64,000 nucleotides of DNA from contig NC_084807.1 of assembly GCF_963583255.1 (NCBI RefSeq), positions 21,911,572 through 21,975,571 on the forward strand. Reading direction: 5' to 3'. Within the stretch, counting starts at the first letter, position 1. Each line of letters begins with the position of its first letter. Below, one piece after another: positions 23,028 to 35,089 of the stretch. The notes beneath the pieces were generated by a model. The model made no database searches. It was not told the DNA's origin and saw nothing but the letters and a program-made list of their open reading frames with translations. A program made the position numbers and the translations under genes. This DNA is from Pyrus communis (lineage: Eukaryota > Streptophyta > Magnoliopsida > Rosales > Rosaceae).

Positions 23028-23732
23028 TTGACTAAACGATTGCGTAATTTCCAACGTAACAAGGTCACCAACGAAGCATTACGATGGAACATGACCAACA
23101 TAAGCAGGTCACCCTTCACGGACAAGATCGAGCAAGCAGAGCCTCCATGCGAGTTCAGCATGCCACATTTCACATCTTTCAAATGGGATGAAAACCCAGA
23201 GAAACACTTAAAGCACTCCCGAAGTGCAATGATCCTCTATCGAAATAACGACAATCTCATATGCAACATATTCACCACCACTTTACAAGGCGAGGCGCAA
23301 GATTGGTTATACACTCTGCCGCCACAATCTATCCAAAGTTTCAATGAACTTTCTTTAGTTTTCACCAAAGAATATTCATCATATCGCTCGATCAAAAAGA
23401 AGTCCAACCATTTGTTCAACATAAAAAAGAACCTAAAAGAGTCGCTTCGTGACTATGTGAAGAGGTTTAAAGTAGAGAAGGTAAGGATAGTCGAATGCAA
23501 TGACTCGATAGCTAAAACAGCCTTCCAAAAAGGACTTCCAGCATACTACCTGCTATTAGGAAAATTGATCATGAAAGAAGATCTAACTCTAGCAGACTCT
23601 TTCATTTTGGCAGAGAAGCATGCACTTTGGGACGAAGCTCGCCAATGCACATTTAAGGACTTGAAGAAGTACCCGACATCACTTCATTATTATCCAAACC
23701 GAAAGCAGTGGAGGACTTATTCATATGTTTGA
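23028..23732 (+). pseudogene. retrotransposon gag protein fragment
   Basis: An open frame of 234 residues with a gypsy gag capsid core: FKWDENPEKHLKHSRSAM, LICNIFTTTLQGEAQDWLYT and LRDYVKRFKVEKVRIVEC are typical of Ty3/gypsy gag (the GxAxxWF-like element is GEAQDWLY). No zinc knuckle follows: the frame stops at TGA 23730-23732 and the pol start is missing. The frame is open upstream of 23028 to a TAA, so the true gag N-terminus was longer. It is not expected to be functional alone. Confidence 0.8.
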
Positions 23733-24134
23733 TAGTATCTGAAGCAACAATAAACTCTACCATCATACGAGAAGAGTTGGGGCCCAACTATCTATATTCC
23801 ACAATTCAAAAGCTCTCTTCGATGCTACTAGAAATCCAAAAGCTAACTTTGGCGATAAATGTTGCAACCCGGAAACAAGTTTTATCTTCATCACCCTAAA
23901 AGATTCTACATAGAAGCAACATGTACCAGCAGTTGAGCACTACCTTATGCTGCTTATCACACGGCCCTAGCCGACTATTTCCTCATAATTTAGTTCTAGA
24001 GTGGTCCAATATCAGCAGTTGATCATTTACTGTTATGTGTAACATAGCCCCAGCTCTATGATTCCCTACCACGCATTCATGACGCAACATAGAGGCTCAA
24101 CGATGCAACAGAGGTAGCCGAACACGCCCTAGTC

Positions 24135-24404
24135 GTGCCTGTTCCACCTGATGGAGATTTTTGGCATTTGCATGTCGACGGCATGTCCAACTACAAATGT
24201 TTAAGAGCAGGCGTAGTCCTTGTCACCCTAGATGATTCGATACCCGAACAGGTAATCACTCTAAGCTTCAAAGCATCTAACAACGAAGTAAAAAATGAGA
24301 CCCTACTAGCAGGCCTCCGAATGGCAAAAGACTTAGCAGTGAAAAATCTCGCAATTCATTCTGATTCTCAGCTAATCACTAACAGGTTTAGGCTCCACCC
24401 TTGA
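24135..24404 (+). pseudogene. RNase H domain remnant of the gypsy pol
   Basis: The frame reads WHLHVDGMSN, with the first catalytic Asp in HVDG, then AGVVLVTLDDS, FKASNNEVKNETLLAGLRMA (with the Glu of NEVKNE-TLLAG) and IHSDSQLIT with the next Asp. It is cut by TGA at 24402-24404 and continues in degenerate form toward the integrase. No reverse transcriptase lies upstream. Confidence 0.8.
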
Positions 24405-24849
24405 CCATCAACTCAAACGTTCTATTTTAGTGGAGTATCTAGACGAGTTAAACATATAGGCGAAGCCAGTAGCCGAGGTACCACAGGTTAGTATAACTCC
24501 AAACTGACAAGATTCCATTGTAGACTACATGGTCAATGACATATTCTCCATGGAAAGATTGGAGTCTAGCAAGCTTCAAATCAAGGCAGCACGCTACTAC
24601 ATGTGGAGCAGCATTCTCATTTGAAAATCCTACACCGGACCACATCTCCGCTGCCTAACCCCTCTCGATGACTTGAAGGTTCTAAGCTCAATCCACGAAG
24701 GTGTTTGTGGAAATCACTTTGGATGTCGATCCTTAGCACATAAGGCTCTTAACGCAGGCTACGGTTGGCATACTATGCACTGAGGTGCTAAGGCTTTAGT
24801 ATAAAAGGGCGATCGTTGCTAACGCTGGTACCACCACTACTTGCTAGTA

Positions 24850-25730
24850 AGCTATACCTGTAGACGAATCTTTAGCCACTCATGCAGTGGGCAATCGACC
24901 TGGTAGGACCTATGCCGCTTGCAACTGAGGACAGAGGCATAATGATCATGGCAACTGACTACTTCACCAAATGGGTAGAAATAGAGCCAAAGACAACCAC
25001 GACTCAGACAAACATAAAGCACTTCATATGGAGGAACATCATTCACCAATTTGGCATCCCTCAGTCCATCGTCACTAACAACGGCCTGTAATTCGTGGGC
25101 AAAGATGTAGCGAAATTCTTCCAAAAGTATGGCATTAAGCAGCACATGTCCACGCCAAGATATCCTCAAAGCAATAGGTGGGCCGAAGCATCCAACAAGA
25201 TGATCCTCAACTGCCTCAAGAAATCCTTCACCAACAAGAAGGGCAAATGGCCAGACGAACTCTTCGGATGTCTATGGGCATATCACACCACCAAAAGACA
25301 AGTAACCGGTGAGACTCCTTTCTCTTTGGCATTTGGCACAGAAGCAATCATTCATCCCAATGTCATCAAGCCAAGTATCATCGCTCTATTACCAAGCATT
25401 GAGTAGAACAATAAGGAGATGACCATAAGCTTAGATATGGCAGAGAATAAGCGCGAGTAGACCATCACTAACATTGTAACCTACTAGCAGCAGCTCCTCT
25501 CCAACTATAACAAAATGGCTAAGATCCTGCAATTCCAGCCCGAAAATCTAGTCTTAAGAAAAACCTTCATCACTGCCCGCAAAGAAGACTCCAAAAAGAT
25601 GGATCCCACCTGAAAAGGTCCGTACAAGATTAGCAGAGTAGGTAGCAAGAGTAATTACACCCTCGCCACCATGAAACGACAAAAAGATCGAAAAATAGTG
25701 GAGTGCCTACAAAGTACCATGTGTGACCTC
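24850..25730 (+). pseudogene. Ty3/gypsy integrase, broken by several stop codons
   Basis: The core reads QWAIDLVGPMP (first catalytic Asp), YFTKWVEIEP, FGIPQSIVTNN (the second catalytic Asp replaced by Asn) and SNRWAEASNKMIL (catalytic Glu kept), then the C-terminal GPYKISRVGSKSNYTL segment. In-frame stops lie at 24861, 24873, 25089, 25404, 25458, about 25485 and about 25611. Most correspond to a Gln codon (CAA/CAG to TAA/TAG) and one to Trp (TGG to TGA). The protein cannot be made. Confidence 0.85.
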
Positions 25731-26125
25731 CCACTACATCAAAGCCCGAAGACTCAAGCAGCTCGAAAGGCGCCACCTCACAAGCCGAAGATTATCCAGT
25801 TATTATGCAGTTCATACTTTACAACTAAGTTATCGTTCGTTTCACTCATTTTTTAATGAGGAATTAAGAAGTAATCACAACTTGGCTCGACTGCATACTT
25901 ACAACAACTGGTCACTCCTGCACTTCAAAAAAAGATCGCGCTCTTCTTAGGGGCTCATCGCAAGAATTGCACCCCCCGAGGGACCAACCATGTTTTCCAG
26001 TGTGAGAGGGTAAACCAATTCTTCGACACCTACATGGGTCAGCTTTCCAAGACGAAAAGATAAACTCTACACTCCGAATATCCAGGCGTGGATGAGCCTG
26101 GTTGCCCTAGTATAACTAGATGCAC

Positions 26126-28308
26126 TGATGCGTGATTTATACGCACACAAATTAAACCCTCTTTTTGACAATTGTAGTATAAGTATAAGTAGGGATCGTT
26201 CTGGACCGGGGATTAGGAGGGATTGTTAATCACTTGGATTTGACTCAAAAATGTAAAAACACAATATAAAACACTATACTAGACTCAAAGAATGCAAAAC
26301 TAAACACTTAAAACACTAAAACAAACCAAAAGACTCAAAACAGCACCAAAACACTCAAAACTGCCTTAAAAACACAATCTGGGCAGTTTTGAGCACTTTG
26401 ACTACTTTGGACGAAATTGGGTAATAAATTGATTCAAAACACTTAGAAACACAAACTAAGACACTTTCTAACTAAATTGGACACTAAAGTAAAAGGGGAT
26501 TGAGGTTTTGACGAATTTGAAAACAAAACTTAAAACTTTGTAAAATTAGAACAGATTGTAAAAACGAATTTGATGGAATGGAATGGATGGGAAGCTAGCT
26601 AAGGGGTTCATCTCCACACATGTTATACTTGCATAATAAAACGATTTCCAATTGCGTTTCAATAAACCATTAATTCTCAACACTCCAAGTTAATTAGGTC
26701 CGCTTAAATTAACCGTCAAGTTTTCCTTAAGTTAATGAATTGGATGATTGCATACGACAACCCAAAGCATTCCCCACAAGTTCCCTACATGAATTGCATA
26801 ATAGAGATACAAGCAAGAATCATTAAGTTCTTTGAAAACTATAAGTGTTGACGAGACATTCGTTACTATGATTGCATGAAACTTATGCCAAGAATTTATT
26901 TAACGCGATTGTTTATAAGCAACCTCCACTACTTGTGAATATAAGTTCATAACTATTAGGTGAAACTCACTTATATTCTAGCGTCATATTCATGCATGAA
27001 AATTAAGCGTGCACTCTCAATAAACATACATAAATAGGTTATCAATAAAACAGTTAAACAAATTGAATTCACAACTTATGAAACGTAATTAGAAGTAATC
27101 AAATCAAAATGCAAGCATAAACATATATTTCGAATTACCCCCTAGCCAAGGGGGTTTTAGTTCCTCATGGTACAAAACAAAGAGAATCAAAGAAACACCT
27201 AAACATTCCAACAACTCAAACTTGAATTGTATGAACGTTTAGGCCCTCTTCTCTTCCTCTTTATTGTAGCACAAGGTCTAAGGATAGTTTGATGGTGTGA
27301 ATGGTTTGGGGAGTGATGGAAATGGAAGAGGAGTGGTGTTTGGATTTATAGGGAAACTCACGGCCAAGGGGATGTTTCATGGTGTGAATGGATGATTTTC
27401 TGAAATGTGGAAGAATGAATGAGAATGAATGGAATCAATGCTTATTTATAGGTGAAATGGAGGGAACATGACAGCTAGGAACTTGGTGGAAATCTGAAAT
27501 GGTGATGGGAGATGCATGTGGCTGATTTATGCATGTGATTAAAGGGTGGGAATGCATGTGCTTTGACAGAAATGAAAGGGAATGCATGTGCAATGAGTGT
27601 GGAGTGAATGATTGAATGCATGTGGCTGATTTATGAAGAGTGAATGCATGTGGCTGATAGGTATGAATGATTATGGTTGCATGTGGGTGGAAATGCATGT
27701 GGGAATGCATGTGCAAGGCTGGAAATGGGATGGGAACTCACGGTATGGGCAGATTTCTGGTGGTTGTTTGGGTGTTTGTTTGAATGGTGCATGTGGGTGA
27801 AGGTGTGGTTGCATGGTTGAATGATTAAAGTGCATGTGGGTGGATGTGCATGTGCAAGGTTGTTGTTGTGATAAGTGATAAGTGTATGGTTATGATAAGT
27901 GTATGATATGATAAGTGGATGATATGATAAGTGGTGAATGATAAGTGGTGAATGATATGTAATGATATGTGGGAGTGTGGCTGAAATGAAGGAGTGGAAT
28001 GTTGGAATGTTATGCACGGCTAAGGATATAGGAAAGGTTTAAATGTCCTAAAACTAAAGGGAACAAGGTTCCAACACTTTGGTCTTCAATTAGGTCTTCA
28101 ATTTCGTACAACATTTTGGCTCCAAGCATAAGCTATCCATCCTAAGCCCAAAAGTGCTCCAAAAGTCTCCAAAATGCATCTTTTTGCTCATTTAGGCCTT
28201 TGGACCTACAAACACACGAAAATAGCTTAAAGTACTAAAATAACTAAAGAAACATAACGTAAATGCATGAGAACAAGCCATTTAAGTCGCATGAATATGC
28301 TCCTATCA
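26126..28308. mobile_element. solo LTR nested in the gypsy element
   Basis: A 2183-bp segment starts TGATGCGTGATTTATACGCA and ends GCTCCTATCA, i.e. TG...CA, and is flanked on both sides by TGCAC (26121-26125 and 28309-28313). Removing it restores the continuity of the surrounding element. No gag or pol frames are present, so a single recombined LTR is the simplest reading. Confidence 0.7.
27500..27870. repeat. GAATGCATGTG-rich degenerate minisatellite
   Basis: The phrases GAATGCATGTG, TGCATGTGGCTGATTTATG and GTGCATGTGGGTGG recur at irregular 20-45-bp spacing inside the solo LTR. Apparent His/Ser/Thr-rich frames on the minus strand come from this repeat. Confidence 0.6.
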
Positions 28309-29245
28309 TGCACGATGGCTTGCGCCGGGATTCCTAGAAGTAGCCACAATGGTCTTTTTCAAGGCTTAGCTAACTGAAGTATTTTGGGTCTCTTGGCCTA
28401 ATCCGTGTAGAACCAGGCCCTAAAGACGGATAGGGCACATGACACAGTGCATCCGATGGACTACTGCCCTGGAACCTTAAGGCTGCTACCGAGTGCACTA
28501 AAGTAGCCTACGGTTTCCAAAAGACTACCTACGGCTTACCCTTCGAGCAGTAAAGCCACGCCAGACTTACACAACCGCACATTCTTGTGAAAGGTTAAAC
28601 AAGCTAACGTTCATATACGAAGCTTTATCCACTACTGACTTGCTATGTAATCGATAAGCTTCACCTCTGCTAAGCGTGGAACAACTTACACCAAGTCCTA
28701 AAGTGTTGTGATACTTGCTATGCAACCTATAAAATTGGAGAAAGCCAAGGTTAACAGCCTAGTGGTTACGCGGACTTGTCTACTTCTATAAGTAAGGCAT
28801 CCGGCTACCAACCCTATGGCTAACAACTTTGAAAAGTTCTACACCAACACCTATGGCTGCATAGGCTATACGGGTATGTCTGCTTATAGAAAGGTAACAC
28901 GTTTGCCATTGGTCTATAAAGTATAAAGGTTAGGGCATGAACAAAAGAAGCGAAGATGAAGAAAAATGAATGAAGTATGTTTATAAATAGCTAGCAAAGG
29001 CCAAAAGGGTTCAAGAAAAACAAGAGCTACAAGGAAAAACAAAGAAAATCCTAAAAACTACCCAGAATACTACACTTTACCGGCTTGGACATCCCATGAC
29101 TACTCGGTCACCACAACTTCAGCAGCCGCGATGTTCTTAGCAGCGGCATCATCCGGTGCTTTACCCCTGGCTACCCTAGCCTAGGCACCAACTTCTTCAA
29201 CTACTTCACCAATGGAAGCTTCAAAAGTAAAAGCAAGCAAGTCTT

Positions 29246-30423
29246 TCAGAGAAATACAGAAGGTTTTGAAACCTCGAGCCCATCATTCTCACCCTTTAGC
29301 TGCTCATTCTCCTCGAGCAGACCAACACGGATGCGCTGCAGCTCATCCACTTCCTTCTTCAGACTTTCGTTGATCATCAGTACACCTTGAAGTTCTAACA
29401 CTTGAGGTTCAAGCCTATAGACGATTCTCTTAAAGTGGATCACTTGATTATAAGCAGCAATCAACTCTTCGTCTTTTGCATAAACAGCGAAACGAAGCTC
29501 AGAAACTGCAAACTCAAGATCTTGAATTTGAGGTATGTAACATCCAATCTCCTTCTCTGCACTTTCTTACTTAAATTGGATTGCGTCAAGCCTAGTCTTC
29601 AAGTCAACGATCTCTTGGTGAGCAGTCTCAAGCTGTAAAGAAGTGGGGGCAAAAATATTAGACCCCTTTAAAGCAATGAGCTCAGAATCCAACCTCTTGA
29701 TCCCCTACTCCTTGGCAGCTTTGCTATATCTACATCATAGAAAGCAGAGCAGTCATTTTATATTGGGTTGTATGCTTCACAAAGGAACTTGGGCAAACAA
29801 ACATTTCTAACGCCATTAACAAACTTGGCACAAACGTACATGTCTTCAAAGCAGATCTAGTTTCAAGAGCACATAGATCCTAGTAACATTCTCAGAAGCA
29901 TGCTTAGTAGATTTCTCACAGTTGCCCACGCGAGCAGTCTCATCTTTCCCAGCAGGCGAATCAGTCTCAGCAGCAGATGAAGTGGACCTTAGCGCCACTT
30001 TAGCAGCATAGTCCACATTATCGCTCTTCATAATAGCAAGCCTTTCCAAAGGAGAACTAGACTTAGCTCCCAACGGACGTCTTGGCATAGACTTTTGCAC
30101 TGAGGCATGACAAGACTTCTACACTAAGCAATATTATCAGCAATCGAATTAGCCATTCTCGACATAGTAGGTGCCACAGGCTCAGATCTAGCAGCCTCAT
30201 TTTTCTTCCCATTAGAAGAAGTTATGTTAATCACAGGCTTCTCGACAGTAGGCGGACCCTCACGAGTAGTGGAGGAAGTCTTCAATTTTTTCTTAACCAA
30301 CATCTTTTGAGCAGAGGGGGAAGATCTTTTTTTTCCACCTTGATTCATAGTAGACTCCACGACAGAGATTAGACGAGCCAAAGTATCTGCCTTGATCCTC
30401 TTTACCTTTTCTCTCGGGAGCAA
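29246..30423 (-). pseudogene. broken antisense ORF of the gypsy element
   Basis: Three adjacent minus-strand frames (30423-30124, 30100-29846 and 29464-29246) look like pieces of one protein interrupted by a stop and frameshifts. The N-terminal piece is Lys/Ser-rich with a basic KKRSSPSAQKMLVKKKLK stretch. The last piece is a coiled coil of about 35 residues (ESLKKEVDELQRIRVGLLEE and onward). Extra ORFs between integrase and the 3' LTR, often antisense, are known in Tat-lineage retrotransposons; the function is unknown. Confidence 0.5.
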
Positions 30424-31176
30424 CTCACATTTTTCCCGGCGAAGAGAACTAAGCAGTTAACGCTATTCACGGTACTCAGCAGGGGAACTTAACCCATACT
30501 AGCTTTTTCCTTATTTTTTTTCTCTCAGACCAGCAGACAGAAAGCCTGCATGCCCAGCATTCCAGCAGCCTATGAGGCCCACAACCTCTTCATCTATCTT
30601 AATCGCCGACTTGACCCCCTTCAGGTCCAAGAGCCCAAAGGACATAAGCCATGCAGCTCGCCTAGCACTGCGCCCTAGCGCCTCAATCCGCGGCCCTAGA
30701 CGAGCAAGCTTCCCTTGGCTCTAGCTAAGCCGAGCAGCCCAAGCAATGGTCTCTGCCACAACACCTTATTAGCTCATGCTGAGCCGACTCCTGGCCCCTG
30801 CTAGCCGACGTGCTGCACCACCCCGACAGCTGCCCTGCGACAGCACTATCTAAGAATAAGCCAAGGAAAATTAATTTTTTTCTTACCTTAGTGCGACGTG
30901 GAAAAGACGAAGAAAGCAACGAAAAACGATCATTTGCACATGCAAGATGTAGAAGATTGCTAGAGAAGGGGGAACAAAATATCCTCTAAGCTCTCTCTCT
31001 CTTGTAGGGTAGAATAAATCGCTCTCCAAAGTTGATTTAATAACCCGCTTAAGGTGGACTTAAATAAGCTTTGAGAGAAATTTATTTCCCTTTCCTAGAA
31101 GGATCTAATTTCCTATTAAAAGGGGAATCAACATTAAAATAGGAAACAATCCTACATTTCGTAAAGCAAGAAGATC

Positions 31177-31264
31177 TCTACACCTGTTGGCCTTGACCAA
31201 ATATGTTATTTGTTTGTTGGTGCAATTTTGTCCAAGATCAAGGAGGAAGAAATTTGCATCCGCA
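31177..31264 (+). repeat. 3' LTR terminal segment of the gypsy element
   Basis: Matches the last part of the 5' LTR (GGTGCAATTTTGTCCAAGAT, then AGGAGGAAGAAATTTGCATC) and ends at CGCA just before TGATT. Sequence immediately upstream (about 30960-31176) does not visibly match the 5' LTR. Confidence 0.65.
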
Positions 31265-33435
31265 TGATTGGACCAGTGTATATCACAAAACAAGTAAACA
31301 TAACAGCTACCCTAATCTCTATCTTCTAAACGTTGGGCGTCTCTGCTGCAACAAACATGTTGCTATTGGCCACTAAAGTAGTTTGGAAAAAGAAAACAAC
31401 CAAGTGATTAATCCGAATCTCAACACAAAAACTTCAAAATCGAAAGATACATCGCAATCATATTTCGCCACTCGAATTACATCAAAAGGAATATTTGACT
31501 AATTTTTAGTGGTGGTTGATGCAGACATAACTTCATCCCCGCACTGCGACCGGCACTTACTCCAACTATGCATACATAACTTATATGTCCCAGTTTGGCA
31601 TGTGGTATTTAACGATTGGGCCTACTCATTCTTCTTACATGTACTTTGGGCTAGGTGTTTTATAGAAGCCCAAATTCCACCCAATTAGTTGATTTTCAAG
31701 CGATATTCTATCTTAATCTGAATTACAGAAATGTGGATTCAAACTTGAGTGCATAGAAAGAAGTGTATTGTGATCGATAAAGTCAATTGACACCAAATTA
31801 CTTCTTGTTCTCCTTTTTTATTCAATGGTTGTTGAGGGAGTGGAGAATCAAACATAAGACTTGAAATACAAACGTCAATATAACAGACGGAAATTGTTAG
31901 AAATACCACATTTGTGTATCATCTGATATGTCAAATGATGTGCACATTTCACGTCAATAATTGAATTTATATCATTGAATGTTAATTATATACATCACTT
32001 TTTACATGTGATGATACACTAATATGATATAAATAAGTGGTCTTCCTAGCATTCCTCCAAAATGTAAGAACATAATATATTGTTTCTACAATAATGATAA
32101 CGCGAGTAGCATTGTAGACACAAAGAAATATGTACTCTGTAGACACAAGATTCAAGTGGAAAAGAAAGGCGTTTTGTGCAGAAAAAAGTTGAATGAAGCC
32201 ATGCAAAGCAATCGAGAGAAGATGCATACAATGACTTCTCTGTTACATTGTTTTTGTTGAATGGTTCACAGCTCAAGCTGAGATGGATATGTTAGAGAGA
32301 GAGAGGAGAGAGAAAAAATGAACTAATCTAATCAGAAACACCTAATTAAATCAATTAAGAATAATTATGGAATTAATTAAAATTAAAATATAAAAATAAA
32401 TTAATTGGAAAGAAAGAGCTACAACAGATCAGAGATAATAATGTTGCTCTGTGCAGCCACCACGTTCGGTTCCCCCTTAGTTATTTGCCACCACGTTCAT
32501 CCTCTTCTCTGCCAACTGTACCTGCACCTATTCCACAGCCAAGCACACTGTTTCTCTAGCAATCAGTTTACATCTATTCATAAAAATAAACAAATAATTA
32601 ATTAACTATTTGCCATAACCTACTACAATGAAGGAATCTACAATATTTACTTGGATTTAATGAAGAAAAATGCCAACTTGGAAAGAAAACAAACAACAAA
32701 AACGATCAGTTCATGTGGTTTTACTATAACATTGTCATACAGTGTTATCGATCTTCTTATGTTATAATGTATATCTACTTATTGAGGTTGTATTATAAGC
32801 TCCTGATCTTGTCGTCTGCTCATAATATAACGTGTGAATTAATAACATCATAGCCAAAACCTGTTTATTATGCTTAGAGTTTTATAACATTTTGAACCAG
32901 TATCATATATGCTAAACCAATTGGTGACTTTCATACTTTTATTTTGTTTCTGTATACTAAATTGGGTAAAAGATGCATGAAGAGAAAATGCGAGCACGAA
33001 AATTACTTTACTATATTAAAGTATCTAAAACATTAAATCTTAAATAACGGATAAATTTTTTGATGTAATTATTGAGAAATGTTAAGGAGATTCTTAAAAG
33101 TAAGACTCTCCATGAACTCCTACCTCATATTTTTTTCACAATGTTTATATACTAGCATAAAAATTGACGTTTAACTATGAGGTATCATAAAGACTACGAA
33201 AATTTTCATTTTGAGAGAGTTTTTTTATCATTTATTTTAATTTTTTTATGAATAAAAGTCCAATACACGTGAGTTCTGCAAAATGAGAGTTGGCAATTGG
33301 CCCAGAAAAATCACAGCCTCACGTGACTGAATGATGCAATTATTTGTTTCCACGTTCCCATCTTTTGACATTGACTAGGTTGAATATGTTAGCATGTGAG
33401 CAAGCACAGCTTAAAATCAGTGCATCTACAATCTC
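31265..33435. other. intergenic region, no gene recognised
   Basis: AT-rich. Contains a GA tract at 32291-32314 and a solitary MITE end GAAATGTTAAGGAGATTCTT near 33086. Small open frames at 31982-32276 and 32405-32605 show no domain. Confidence 0.4.
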
Positions 33436-34787
33436 TCAACCTGTGTTAGGAGCAATCGATGCTGGTTTGGACATAATGGTCGGGACTGTGGCCACGTGTC
33501 CGGCCATGGTCGGCGAGTAGATGTGAGCAGGTAAGCCCATTGTATGTGATTGATGGTGATGGTGGTAGTAGAGAGGATACATTGGCATCAAAGTGTTGTG
33601 TCCCACCACTGGCTGTGCTGGGTAAACTTGAGGAGCAGAGTAATGCCCGTTCATGTAAGCTCCACCTGTGTAGCCCACCTTCTGTAAATTCACCATTGTC
33701 ATAGGAAGAACAAGTATCAAATCACATTGACCCCCTCAAATAATTCAATTTAAATTGAAGTCGCGAAACGTAAATGTAAGTTAGATCAGTTAATTATAAT
33801 AGTTTGTTCAATTTACACTCGAGTTTGACTATCTTCGTAAATTAAAGTGATTTAAAACATTTCACTTTTTGAAACGTTGTTTTAAACATAAGTATATATC
33901 AGATTGATAGAAAACACGAGGATTGAAGTCGAAAAGCGCATTACTTACATGATTGTAACTCATATCAGCGGCAATGTATGTGGGGGAGTAGCTGAAAAGA
34001 GAGAATAAATCATTTTAATTACATTAATTATTTATGATTATTTCTTAGACCTACCAAAAAATAAGATGGGAAATTATTGGCATGGAAATATATAGGTATA
34101 TACCCATAAAATGGAACGGCCTGGTGATGATGGTGGTGGAATGGGCTAGCTGGAGTCCCTGTTGGTGCTGGGTAGTACCACTGCACGTGATTTGCAGGTG
34201 CAGGTGCGGGAGCAGGTGACATGGACCTCGCTCCGCCACCGTTCGATCCTTCAGCATAATCATTTAGATGCAATGTCAGATGAAAATCTCATATCCTAGT
34301 GAATATCGATAATGTATCAGATATTGTGGATTGATAGACTGATGCATACCTCGTTGCGGAGGAGGGGTGGTGTTTGAAGCGGACCTAGGGCGGCGAGCCC
34401 CGAGGGAAGCGAGGTTGCAGTTGGCACGGCGGCCGTTGATGACCGGCGTGGCGTCCTCACAAGCCTTCTTAGCCTCCTCCGGCTCCTTGAAGGTGACCTA
34501 CACGTTACATTACCGCAAAGCACACCATCAAAAACCACCAATCACCACCGCAATATTATTACAAAAAAGGAAAGAAAAAAAAAAAGAAAAGGACTTACGA
34601 AACCGTAACCCTTGGATCGGCCGGTGAGTTTGTCGGAGATGATGACGGCCTCCAAGATCTCGCCGTACTTGTCGAAGTGCTCTCTCAAGGCCTCTTTGGG
34701 AGTCTCCCACGCCAGCCCTCCGACGAAGACTTTGGTCAGTGTGGTATCACCAAACTGCCCATGAGTAACGTTGTTGCTGCTTGTCAT
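33436..34787 (-). CDS. RNA-binding protein with one RRM, ARP1/RBP24-like
   Basis: Five exons join in frame: 34787-34599, 34497-34350, 34248-34104, 33991-33949 and 33681-33436, giving 256 residues. Residues about 16-92 form one RRM with RNP2 KVFVGGL and RNP1 KGYGFVTF, the latter split by intron 1, followed by the conserved ATPVINGRRANCNLASLGA. The C-terminal half is Pro/Ala/Tyr/His-rich (runs of five and four His, YPAPTGTP, MYPLYYHHHHQ) and probably disordered. This layout matches plant single-RRM proteins related to Arabidopsis ARP1 and animal RBM24/38; ARP1 is reported as ABA-regulated, but nothing here shows regulation. The leader contains a long GA/CT run. Start: first ATG, giving MTSSNNVTHGQFGDTTLTKV. 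Confidence 0.92.
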
Positions 34788-34891
34788 TCTTGCGCCCGGA
34801 AAAAACCACCACCGTAATGCAAGTAATATCCTCCAACTACCCTTTCTTGAAATTTGGCACTAATATGTTTGTGTTTATGAAGAAAAACTTA

Positions 34892-34892
<1 letters not shown>

Positions 34893-34930
<38 letters not shown>
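34893..34930 (-). repeat. (GA)n microsatellite in the RRM gene leader
   Basis: GA dinucleotide run (CT on the sense strand) about 105-145 bp upstream of the start codon; a possible GAGA-factor (BPC) site as well as a simple repeat. Confidence 0.8.
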
Positions 34931-34931
<1 letters not shown>

Positions 34932-35089
34932 GGTGAGGTTTTGGGGGGAGAGAAAGGAGGAGGGAGGGTATAAAAAGGGGGAGGGGTGGAAGCACTGTAA
35001 GGGAGTGGGGTGGAGGTAATAAAATATTTGGAGAAAAACAGAGAGGCAAATAGACAGATAGGATTTGTTGAGGCCTGACTGAGCACACT

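Larger units (their letters stand above)
20801..31264 (+). mobile_element. decayed Ty3/gypsy LTR retrotransposon (Tat-like layout)
   Basis: A 10.5-kb element flanked by TGATT on both sides (20796-20800 and 31265-31269), starting TG and ending CA. Order: 5' LTR, a primer-binding-like TTGGTGCTTTCATTGAAAG, a Pro/Gln-coding minisatellite, gag, RNase H, integrase, a nested solo LTR, broken antisense ORFs and a short 3' LTR piece. Protease and most of reverse transcriptase are missing: only about 400 bp separates gag from RNase H. Gag-RNase H-integrase order places it in Ty3/gypsy; the long tail with antisense ORFs suggests the Tat lineage. Confidence 0.8.

Noticed and set aside
27435..28017. Minus-strand His/Thr/Ser-rich frames
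   Set aside because: Produced by the GAATGCATGTG minisatellite in the solo LTR; low-complexity and no domain.
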